Assembly (NCBI GenBank): GCA_031308135.1
Contig: JAHLJT010003656.1
Span: 68,280,984 to 68,344,983, forward strand
DNA: 64,000 bases
DNA from: Acheta domesticus
Taxonomy: Eukaryota; Arthropoda; Insecta; Orthoptera; Gryllidae
Direction of reading: 5' to 3'
Positions 43,261-51,699 of this stretch are shown here, one piece after another. The notes beneath the pieces are model-generated. The model searched no databases and had not been told where the DNA came from. It saw only the letters and a list, made by a program, of their open reading frames with translations. The translations under genes were made by a program, and so were the position numbers. How positions within the stretch are numbered: position 1 is the first letter of the stretch; every line of letters starts with the position of its first letter.

Positions 43261-45981
43261 ATGGGGGAAACGTTGGAAGGGAACGAGACGATAGTTAGAT
43301 TAAAATCTATCATCACGGAAAGCGAGCAGTACGATGAAATATTCGTGAAACAACTTGCTGATCAGGAGAAAGAACAGGTCGCAGAAGCACGCGAACTTGA
43401 ATTAAAGGAGCAGGAAAGATTACGCGAACGGCAGGAAAAAGAGCAAGAACGGCAGTACGAACTCGAACGGCTGAAATTAGCTAATCAGGCTACCTCGCGC
43501 GAATCTTTAGGTAGTAGAGATTCGGGAAACAGAAGTAGTATCCGTATCAGCCATGTAATGGATAAGTTCAAAGGCGAAGGTGAGGATATTACCTTGTTTT
43601 TAAGTGTATTTGAGGCGCATGCTCGTCAGCTCGACATTTCGCCGGTAGAATGGGTCAGTCAATTAATGGGATTGCTTCCCAATGAAATAAATACATGGTT
43701 AGTTGTAGGATCAGATTCTTCAGAGCAGGATTATAATCAAATCAAAACGCAGCTTTTGGATATGTACAAATTCACGCCTGAAAAATGTCGTCAGATGTTT
43801 TGCAGTCATGCAAAGGGTGCGAAAACTACATGGAATGTTTATGCTCGCGAACTGACGAACTATTGCCAGAAATGGATTTCAGGGTTGAAAGTTGAAACTT
43901 ATGATCAATTATTAGACTTGATTGTCACCGATCAGATGAAACGGAAGGTGCCGGCGGACATACGTGCCCATTTCGTAGATGTTTGGGGCGAGGTTTCGCA
44001 GTCCCAAGATTTGGCGCGTAGGCTGGACACCTACGAAAACAATAGGTCTAGTGCGTATAGGAAAGCTTTTTCTAAGGTTAATCACAAGGAGCCTGTGGGG
44101 GAACAAAAGTGGAAAAAGGTGACGGAGAGCGTGCCTTCCATTTCTAAGCCCGCAGCGCCCAAGGCAGATAGGAACGCGGAATTCGACAAGCCGCAGGAAC
44201 GCACGTGCTATTTATGTAAAAAACCGGGGCACATTAAGAAATACTGCCCTCAGCTCAAATCAAGCGAGAAAATGTGTCACGTTGTCGACACCAGTGCGCA
44301 GGAATTGTTGCTTCCTCACACGTTTTTCGGCACGGTTTGCGGAAATCCTATTAGCTTCTTACGAGATTCTGGGGCGACGGTTGATCTGATCAACAGCAAA
44401 TACGTCAGGCCGAATCAATATACCGGCGAATCCGTATGGGTTAAGCAGCCCTTGGACGAGGCGCCGAAAAATCTACCGGTAGCTAAGGTAGAAATTGTAG
44501 GCCCGTTCGGTAAGCTTGTTACCGAAGCCGCAGTCGCGAAAAATTGCGACTTAGAATATTACATTCTGAGTAATCGATCTGCCACGCTTCTCTCGGAAAT
44601 CAGGCAAGGGTTTTTAGAACCGCAGTTTATTTGTGCGGTGCGAACCCGTGCCCAGACGGCGGCCGGGCAGGGCGACGGGGTGGGGCCGGAGGCGATGGCG
44701 GCGGCGCCAGGCAACGCGCCGGCCGCCGAGCGCCCTGGTGACGCACCGGTTGCGGTCATGAACGAGGCTTTGGGGGAAGGAGCGGTCGAGCTAGGCGTGG
44801 TCGTAGGAACAAGTCGTGCGCGCGACGCACCCCAAAAACCTGCGTCGGACGCGAAAGCTCCCGACGAGGAAACTTGTGTCTTGTTAGGCGAGGTAAATGA
44901 CCCGGGCAATGTTGTTGAAAACAACGCGGAATTTGAAGTAGATTCCGGGAGCGTTGCATTGTCCCGTTTAGACCCGTCCGAATTTGCCAAAGCTCAGAGA
45001 CAGGATGAAGAGCTCTTACCGCTATTCGAGCTAGCCGAAGGCCCAGAAACGGAACGGCGCGATTATTTTATAGAACGCGGCCTTTTGTTCCGGAAACGGC
45101 AGAGCAAGCGCGGTGAGCAATTCTCCATGCTTGTGACTCCGCGGGTGTATCGTGGCACCATATTGAAGCTTTGCCATGAAGTCGCCCACGGTCATTTAGG
45201 TGTCACAAAAAGTAAAGACGCGATGGCCAAGTATTTCTTCTGGCCGAACTGTTACAAAGATATGGAAAATTACGTACGTAGCTGCGATAGTTGCCAGCGC
45301 GTAGGTAACGGCGGCGAGAAGCTTCGCGCGCCTTTAAAAATTGTACCTATAACGGGTGAGGCGTTTGAGAAAGTAAATGTAGATGCTTGTGGCCCTTTTC
45401 CCGAGTCTGAGTCAGGAAACAAGTTCATACTAACTGCAATGTGTTTAGCAACAAAATATCCCGAGGCTATTCCCATACGTGATCTGACGACGGTCACGGT
45501 CATTGAAGCTTTATTAGATCTGTTCAGTCGGATTGGATTTCCGCGAGAGCTTCAAACAGATCAGGGAACTTGTTTTACTAGCACTCTGATGGCGGAATTC
45601 GCCGAGAGATTTTGCATTAGATTAATTAGAAGTTCGCCTTATCATCCGCAATCTAATGCCGTAGAACGGATGCACAGAACCATGAACCGGTTGATGAAGG
45701 TTCTTTGTTTAGAGGCAAGGACTGACTGGGAGTGCCAGCTTCCTGCAATTATGTTCGCGTTACGCACGAGTGTGCACGAATCGATAGGTTTTTCTCCTGC
45801 CGAGTTAGTCTATGGGAAAAATCTCCGCACACCCATGACGCTGCTTTACGAAAAGCTTGCGGGTGCAGCAGAAAGCGAAGGGAGCACGGTGGTTGAGCAC
45901 GTGTTCAAGTTGATTAATAGACTGAAGCGTTCGCGTGAACTTGCCCATACCAAAAATGGCGGAAGAACAACGCAAGCGTAA
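43261..45981 (+). CDS. Gag-protease-integrase ORF of the LTR element
   Basis: The first ATG in the long open frame (MGETLEGNETIVRLKSI) is chosen; a GTG 24 bases upstream is also open. Residues about 30-75 are a charged coiled coil. Residues about 170-260 are SCAN-like (KFTPEKCRQMF ... DQMKRKVPADIRAHF ... ARRLDTYE). A CCHC knuckle lies at about 316-329 (CYLCKKPGHIKKYC) and protease DSGA at 369. The integrase zinc-binding HHCC runs from His 639 to Cys 678. The integrase catalytic Asp 708, Asp 767 and Glu 802 have 34 residues between the last two, one short of the common 35. The frame ends at 45,979-45,981, just after a five-A run that displaces the downstream frame. Roles: capsid assembly, polyprotein cleavage, insertion of cDNA. 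Confidence 0.9.
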   Translation: MGETLEGNETIVRLKSIITESEQYDEIFVKQLADQEKEQVAEARELELKEQERLRERQEKEQERQYELERLKLANQATSRESLGSRDSGNRSSIRISHVMDKFKGEGEDITLFLSVFEAHARQLDISPVEWVSQLMGLLPNEINTWLVVGSDSSEQDYNQIKTQLLDMYKFTPEKCRQMFCSHAKGAKTTWNVYARELTNYCQKWISGLKVETYDQLLDLIVTDQMKRKVPADIRAHFVDVWGEVSQSQDLARRLDTYENNRSSAYRKAFSKVNHKEPVGEQKWKKVTESVPSISKPAAPKADRNAEFDKPQERTCYLCKKPGHIKKYCPQLKSSEKMCHVVDTSAQELLLPHTFFGTVCGNPISFLRDSGATVDLINSKYVRPNQYTGESVWVKQPLDEAPKNLPVAKVEIVGPFGKLVTEAAVAKNCDLEYYILSNRSATLLSEIRQGFLEPQFICAVRTRAQTAAGQGDGVGPEAMAAAPGNAPAAERPGDAPVAVMNEALGEGAVELGVVVGTSRARDAPQKPASDAKAPDEETCVLLGEVNDPGNVVENNAEFEVDSGSVALSRLDPSEFAKAQRQDEELLPLFELAEGPETERRDYFIERGLLFRKRQSKRGEQFSMLVTPRVYRGTILKLCHEVAHGHLGVTKSKDAMAKYFFWPNCYKDMENYVRSCDSCQRVGNGGEKLRAPLKIVPITGEAFEKVNVDACGPFPESESGNKFILTAMCLATKYPEAIPIRDLTTVTVIEALLDLFSRIGFPRELQTDQGTCFTSTLMAEFAERFCIRLIRSSPYHPQSNAVERMHRTMNRLMKVLCLEARTDWECQLPAIMFALRTSVHESIGFSPAELVYGKNLRTPMTLLYEKLAGAAESEGSTVVEHVFKLINRLKRSRELAHTKNGGRTTQA

Positions 45982-46912
45982 GGTGTGGTACGACCGCAAG
46001 GCGATCTCGCGCAGTTTTGAAATAGGCGCGAAGGTGCTGGTTTTGGCGCCTAACAGAACGCGGAAACTCGCGGTGCAGTGGGTCGGGCCAGGCGAAGTTC
46101 GGGAGAAAATGTCCGAACACAATTACGTAGTTCAGATGCCGGGGCGGAAAGAACCACGCGTGTATCACATCAACATGATGAAAAAGTATCACCAACGTAC
46201 TGAATACGTGAACTTTCTCGGTTCTGCGACGGTCACTGCCGCAGGCGAGGAAGACGCGTTAGACCGCTACGCGTTAAGATTAGATTCCGACGACTTTGAC
46301 GCGGAAGAAATGCTAAACGATACTAAGGTTGAACCCGAGTTCCGCGAAGCACTTAAAAATGTCATTTGTAAATACAGGTGTATTTTTAGTGAGAAACCTG
46401 GTCTTACAGATGTAACGACCATGGACATTGAATTAACTGACACTGATAAAGTAGTCCGAAGTGTACCCTACCGCATGTCGCCGAGACAAACTAAGATATT
46501 GCGGGAAGAGGTGGACAAAATGCTTCGCGACAACATCATTGTGGAGGCGGAGAGTGATTATACGTCTCCTATGATCCTGATCGAGGCCCCGGGCAAGTCT
46601 CCACGGCCCTGCATAGATTTTAGGCGCCTCAACGAGATTATTAAAACAGATTACTTTCCGTTACCCAATCTCGAAGAACGGATTGAACAGGTAGCTGCAG
46701 CTAAAATCATTAGTGTGTTAGATTTAAGTAAGTGTTTCTGGCAGATAGGTCTTACGGATAGGGCGCAGAGATATTCGGCGTTCGTGACCAGTTTCGGCAC
46801 GTATCGACCGCTTAGGTTACCCTTCGGGATAAAGAACGGCCCTTATCAATGCTGTAAAATCATGGGCACTTTGCTAAAAAAACTGCCAAGAATTCGCGGT
46901 ACCGTACCTTGA
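45956..46912 (+). pseudogene. Integrase C-terminal (GPY/F) and reverse transcriptase, first part
   Basis: It follows the previous ORF in a shifted frame (plus one base). KRKVWYDRKA and WVGPGEVREKMSEHNYVVQM mark a GPY/F-type integrase tail. Then come the RT blocks: VPYRMSPRQ, MILIEAPGKSPRPCIDFRRL, FPLPNLEERIE, SVLDLSKCFWQIGLTDRAQ, and RPLRLPFGIKNGPYQ. It ends in TGA at 46,910-46,912 after a seven-A run; the catalytic YLDD box lies just beyond in another frame. All expected RT blocks are present, so the breaks look very recent or are sequence errors. Confidence 0.85.
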
Positions 46913-47729
46913 TGACATCGCGGTTTTCAGTAACACTTGGCAAGAACACATTCGGCACCTAGATACGGTCTTTAGTATATTGAAATCCGCCAAATTGACA
47001 GTGCAGCCGCGCAAGTGCTTGTTTGCGCGGGCTAATGTAAAATATCTTGGTTACGTCGTCGGTAACGGGAAATTGCGGCCGGCCGAAGCCAAGATACAAG
47101 CAATCCAGAACTTTCCTAGACCAGAATCAAAGAAACAAGTGCGTTCTTTGCTCGGATTGGTAGGATATTATCGACGCTTGATACCCGGGTTTGCGGAGAA
47201 AGCGGCGGCACTGACAGATGCGCTGCGGGGACGCGAGCGCCAGGGTAAAGTCGTCTGGACAGAGGCATGTGAAAAGTCTTTCAATGAGTTGCGACAAGCT
47301 CTTAGCGAAAAAACAGCGGTATATGCTCCTGATTATAGCAAGGAATTTCGAGTTCAGGCAGATGCATCTCAGAGAGGCTTAGGCGTGGTTCTCTACCAAG
47401 TAAATGACGAGGGAGTAGAACAACCAGTTGTTTTTCTAAGCCGTAAATTAAGTGATACAGAAACTCATTATGGCACCTCAGAACTTGAGTGTTTGGCTCT
47501 TATTTGGGGGTTGGATAAACTTAAGATTTATCTCGACGGGCAGGCCACAATTCAGGTCGAAACCGACCACAACCCGTTGGTCTGGTTGCGTAATACGTCT
47601 GGCAAAAACCCCAGATTATTACGCTGGTCCCTTTTAATTCAGCACCTCGATTTACGCATCATGCACAAAAAGGGCTCAGAAAATGTTAATGCAGATGCGC
47701 TTAGTCGCATGTTTGATTGTGTGAATTGA
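46883..47729 (+). pseudogene. Reverse transcriptase catalytic end and RNase H
   Basis: In the third frame YLDDIAVFSNTW (YLDD at 46,905-46,916) continues the RT palm, followed by the thumb (LGYVVGNGKLRPAEAKIQAI, RSLLGLVGYYRRLIPGF). RNase H follows with its acidic residues in VQADASQRGLGVVLY, SELECLALIWGL, ETDHNPLVWL and NVNADALSR. It stops at TGA 47,727-47,729. There is no chromodomain or envelope after it. The frame is complete except for its junction with the upstream RT piece. Confidence 0.88.
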
Positions 47730-48317
47730 TCCACAGGCGAGTGTAGGGAACACACACGTTCATGACATGTATAAATGTCGGTGAAATTCTATGTAAATAA
47801 TTTTATAAATTCAAGGGTAAAATTGTTTTGTTATTGTGATCATTTTTATATGTAGATACATACATGTGTCAATAAATTCAGTTAAGAACGGCACATGATG
47901 TATATAACGAATTCCACAATTATTATGTAATACTTCAATGCAACGTAAATGTTTTGTATTTTATATTTCAGGTTTTCATGTAATGCAAGAGGCGTCAAGA
48001 ATTATCATGTAATATTTCAATGTAAAGTAAATGTTTTGTATTTCAGGATTTTATGTAGTTCAAGATGCGTCAAGAATATTTATGTATGTAAATAGATGTA
48101 AGGTTTAAATGTAAATGGCAACATAGTTAGGAAAAAACGGGGGGACAGCCCACAGATTTATTTCACAAATTTTGACTAGATAGGGTTTTGATATTATTAT
48201 GTTCATGTAAAAAATTATGATGTAATGTCTCAGGACCAGGTACTTTAGCTAGCAGAATTTTTTTCCTGGGCATATTTTGCTGCGAAAAAAAATTCTCACC
48301 CCCGGCATGGGAGGGTC
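47730..48317 (+). other. 3' untranslated region of the LTR element
   Basis: This AT-rich non-coding DNA contains a diverged tandem duplication of about 75-80 bp (about 47,925-48,000 and 48,001-48,075: AAATGTTTTGTATTT, CAGG.TTTCATGTA, GCGTCAAGAAT). GGAAAAAACGGGGGGA at about 48,131 and GGGAGGG just before the LTR are the two purine-tract candidates for plus-strand priming. No envelope-like frame is present. Confidence 0.65.
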
Positions 48318-48904
48318 TGTAGCGTCGCGAGGTGGCGCACGTGCCGTTTCGCTGGAAAGCCCGGCCTTAAGCCGGATGGGGGATGGGGGTGGAATGCGGC
48401 GGCGCCTCGCCGGCGCGCGCCGGGCAGGAAATCCCAGCCTAAAAATAACCAGGACAACTGAGCGTGCCTGAGTGCGAGTCCATTGACGAAGGCTGCTCTC
48501 TGCTGAGGGCTGGCTTGCGAGCCGAATGACGCCCGCCGCTGGTAGAGTGGGGGACGAGCCGTGGAGTATTTATTGCGGCGCCGACATGCGCTCGGGGATA
48601 CGCTAGTGAGTCGAAAGACGTGAGGTATCTCCGTGCAACCTTGCACGTTTTGGCATCCGGCCATGTAACATCTAGTTACGGGGACTAATGTCCGACAGCT
48701 CGCACTTCGCGCAGCTTCTCATGCTCTCGAGCAGAGGCACTGGGCTCAGCCTAGGGACGGTCGCGGGGTTTCGCGGCTTAGAGAATAGAAAGGTTGCCTA
48801 AGGTTTTCAATTTTGTAACATTATCTTGTAATTTATTATTGTAAATATACTGTACATACTATTCAGAATCTGTCGTCTGTGCTTTTCATGTCCAGTACGC
48901 CACA
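48318..48904 (+). repeat. 3' LTR (587 bp)
   Basis: It matches the 5' LTR base for base by eye except for one G fewer in a run. It ends GTACGCCACA and is followed by the duplication GTAG. Confidence 0.93.
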
Positions 48905-49054
48905 GTAGGAAACCTGAGCCGAAAAAATAAACCAACTCTCAAATATCATTCTACTAACATCGATGATCAAATTCACTAACACAAAAAGTCGATATTAAAA
49001 TGTTAGGGAGGGGGGTCTAGTTCCGCCTAGATTGGCCATTTAGCCCTCTGTGCG

Positions 49055-49240
49055 CCGGCGCGCCCGGTCGCGGCCCGTCCGCTTTTGCGCAACGCGGCGC
49101 TGAGCTTATCGGCCGCCTTCACCTGGCAGTCGCCGCCCTGGCGATAAGGCCCAGCGACGCGCGGCCGAGGTAATCGCCTCCGCTTGTCACGGCGCGGCGT
49201 GACTCACGACCGCGCCACAATTCGCCCTCGTGAGGCCCCG
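49055..49240. other. GC island (right flank of the interrupted transposon)
   Basis: CpG-rich DNA. Together with the GC-rich sequence at 40,370-40,412 it seems to be the original single island into which the DNA transposon inserted. Confidence 0.5.
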
Positions 49241-49254
49241 TCAGGGAATACACA

Positions 49255-49255
<1 letters not shown>

Positions 49256-49303
<48 letters not shown>

Positions 49304-49319
49304 TAGTATTATTATTATT
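49256..49319 (+). repeat. (ATT)n microsatellite
   Basis: About 20 ATT triplets with one interruption. Confidence 0.9.
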
Positions 49320-49613
49320 GGCTTAAGTTTCAGTAATCATCCGTTTTTTAGGTGTGTGGGGCCAACATTGGCAGGCCACCTACTTCATTAAAGCTCGTGA
49401 TAAATTCAGCATGGTGCGAATTATTCGACATGTTTCAAAGATGACAGATTTTTTAGTTTTGCGGATTATTGCAAGTAGGTTTAATTGTTATTTTTGTATA
49501 TACTCTGTCAAATTTAGAATTGATTTCTGTAGAGAGTAATCTGGAACTCGTGTCTTATATTTATTGGGGGATAATTATAGTTCACCAGATAATAATATAT
49601 ATGTATTATAGCC

Positions 49614-49614
<1 letters not shown>

Positions 49615-49655
<41 letters not shown>

Positions 49656-49817
49656 CGCGTTATTGGAAACTGACTATATTTTGCGCAAAAGTATTCTAGA
49701 GGCACACAATCACTTCATCAACTCCTTAGGAAGCTGGATGAAACCTGGAGTATACTTTTATTTAACCGACACTTAACATCTTTAGTAGTGATTTTAGGAT
49801 ATTACAATTATTATTTA

Positions 49818-49858
<41 letters not shown>
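49615..49858 (+). mobile_element. LINE 3'-end fragment (copy C) inside an (ATT)n microsatellite
   Basis: About 150 bp (49,655-49,800) matches the 3' tail of LINE copies A and B: ATATTTTGCGCAAAAGTATT, TAGAGGCAC, CTCCTTAGGAAGCTGGATGA, ACCTGGAGTATACTTTTATT, AACCGACACTTAACATCTTTAG. (ATT)n lies directly on the left (49,615-49,653) and again on the right (about 49,803-49,858). So a 5'-truncated copy sits within a triplet array. Confidence 0.7.
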
Positions 49859-49859
49859 T

Positions 49860-50600
49860 AGATTTGGATTCGAAAAAATTCGAATTTTATCTCAACGCCA
49901 TAAACTATTTAATGGAATTTTAAGCAAATTTGAAAAATGAAGAAGTCCGTTCAATTATGTATTAGAGAGAAAATAAAGGCACTTACTTATTTTTTTAGCA
50001 ACTGAAGACACTCGGACTAGCGTGCATTTCTGGGTGTTTCAATTCTCATCGTCAGAACATAAATAAAATAACCTTCCAGCCTTCCTATTCAGCACATGAT
50101 GCGTCCGTCTGATGACTGGTCGGTTCTTCACGTCTATCCCTCGATTCTCCGCTGTTAAGACGGGTGGGTAGAAGAGGAAGGATGGGATCCTACACACACG
50201 AAGCACATGCAAGACTTTCTCAATCGAAATTTAATTTGCACTCGAAACCTTTAAAGGAAGAACGACAAATAACATTACTAAAATAATTGCAAAATTTGAT
50301 TCACGAGTTAACATATTGTTAATTTAAAATATTAAATGTGCATTTGAACTCTATTGTTCTATATTCTATGTTTATTATTCGGTTGCGCATTGTTTAATAT
50401 ATATTATTACATTACATACATTGAATATAATTAAACAGAGCCTATCGGAGATGCTTCAATAACACGTAATAAAGTATGAGTACACCGCAGCCCCGCAGCG
50501 AAGACCTGCTGGGCTCTTGGGTGAGGGCTCTCCCGAGAGGGAGGGGCGGTGCCGGGCGCGGGCCTGGCCGATAGAAAAATTAGTGATCCGGATGCGTCAA
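49860..50600. other. Intergenic stretch, nothing identified
   Basis: AT-rich DNA with no recognised gene or repeat. Confidence 0.5.
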
Positions 50601-50616
50601 TAGTTAAGGTCACTAG

Positions 50617-51030
50617 CCCCGTAAGTGTTGTGCACAATTTCATTTCGAGAGGTGGCGGTGATCTGCCTCCACTGGTTGGCGAGATCCGGGGTCGACCTAC
50701 ATCGGATTGCGGAGATTTTCCCCAACCAGGTATCTCACCACGACCGGGTCAAGCTCTAAGCTTCTGTCCCGACTGGTCTCCCGGCATGTGTGGTAGTGTC
50801 GTGCATGGAAGTGCTTGCAGGGAAGTGGTGAGGATCGGACAAGGAAGAGGAAGGAAGGATTTGTTAGAGTACTGCTCCGGCATTTCCCTGGTGTTGCTTG
50901 GAGAAACCACGGAAAACTACCCATCAGAGAAGCCGACCTAGTGAAGTCGCTAGTGTGGAAAATCCTGCCACCGCCGGGAGTGGAACCCTCGGACCTCCCG
51001 GTCAGCGGAACTGCAATGCCACCATTTGAT
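50617..51030 (-). repeat. SINE-like repeat, copy 5
   Basis: Full-length match to the family: GTCGACCTACATCGG, CCAGGTATCTCACCACGACC, GGTAGTGTCGTGCATGGAAG, GAGAAACCACGGAAAACTA and the head block CCGCCGGGAGTGGAACCCTC. The B-box position is degenerate. Confidence 0.7.
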
Positions 51031-51217
51031 GGGATTGCGAATTCTCTCGCCCCTCCTCTGCAGGCGGCGACGCGCGGTCCTCGTTACGTCGAACAGCCGC
51101 GACGGCCCACGCGCCCGACGCAGGCGCCAGGCCAACGGCAGGGGCGCGGGGAGCCCAGGAAGCCACGTGAGCGAGGACTCGTGTTCCCGGGCGTGGCGTC
51201 TACCTTCATCATTCAAC

Positions 51218-51690
51218 CTGTGAGTGTGGTGCATGTTGTAGCAGGGAGGTGATCGTATTCCCCCGGCTGGAACGTCAGATCCGGTGCCGACCTACAATCG
51301 GCCTGCAGGGTTTTCCATCTCCAAGTATCTTTCCCAGCGGGGCATCGTCCCAGACGGAACAAGCCAGATGCTCCCGACTTGTCTTCCTGTACGAGTGGTA
51401 GAGTAGTGCTTGTTAAATGTGTGACAGGGGACAAGGAAGAGAAAGGAAATAGTAACACGCGCGACCCTTAATCCGTTTGTCTGAGTGCTGCTCCGGCATT
51501 CGACTGGTATTGAGACAAGGTACTGACCCACAATCAGAGCCGCAGACGCTACAATAGTTCTTAAAACAGCACAGCAATTGATCACGGCGAGAGCGTCGTA
51601 TCGAAAATCCGCCACCACCAGGATTCGAATCCAAGGATCTGGTAAGAGACACTACAGCGGCCGTCATATTTAACCACAACCCCTATACAC
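51218..51690 (-). repeat. SINE-like repeat, copy 6
   Basis: A neighbouring copy in the same orientation as copy 5. Read on the minus strand, the head has CGGCCGCTGTAGTGTCTCTT and TTGGATTCGAATCCTGG, a recognisable A-box/B-box arrangement. The body carries GTATTGAGACAAGG in place of the usual GATTGGAGAAACC block and an extra insertion near 51,520-51,590. Confidence 0.7.
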
Positions 51691-51699
51691 AAAAGACTA

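Larger units (their letters stand above)
41936..48904 (+). mobile_element. Gmr1-like Ty3/gypsy LTR retrotransposon, nearly intact
   Basis: The 6,969-bp element has near-identical LTRs and a 4-bp duplication GTAG on both sides (41,932-41,935 and 48,905-48,908). Domain order on the plus strand is Gag with SCAN-like capsid and CCHC knuckle, protease, integrase with GPY/F module, reverse transcriptase, RNase H. Integrase before RT is the Ty1/copia order, yet the RT and integrase sequences are Ty3/gypsy-like, which defines the Gmr1-like group. No envelope ORF follows RNase H. The coding region is interrupted twice by a single surplus A in A-runs (near 45,951-45,955 and 46,876-46,882). Confidence 0.9.
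40413..49052. mobile_element. DNA transposon with RSS-heptamer-like ends, interrupted by an LTR element
   Basis: CGCACAGTGGGCTAAATGGC (40,411 onward) is inverted at 49,054 leftward as CGCACAGAGGGCTAAATGGC. Similarity over 38 bp shows about four mismatches. Taking CACAG...CTGTG as the ends, CGCCG flanks both sides (40,408-40,412 and 49,053-49,057, sharing terminal bases with the repeat). Ends CACAGTG and a 5-bp GC-rich target are the pattern of Transib/RAG-type transposons. Without the retrotransposon the element would be about 1.7 kb. An hAT element (CAGTG...CTCTG ends, 8-bp duplication) is the main alternative; no nonamer-like motif is seen. Confidence 0.5.

Noticed and set aside
47730..48317. 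Envelope gene after RNase H
   Set aside because: The region is AT-rich with stops in all frames and no signal peptide or membrane segment.
22149..49858. Triplet arrays as CRISPR-like repeats
   Set aside because: They are uninterrupted AAT/ATT microsatellites without spacers, in a eukaryotic context.
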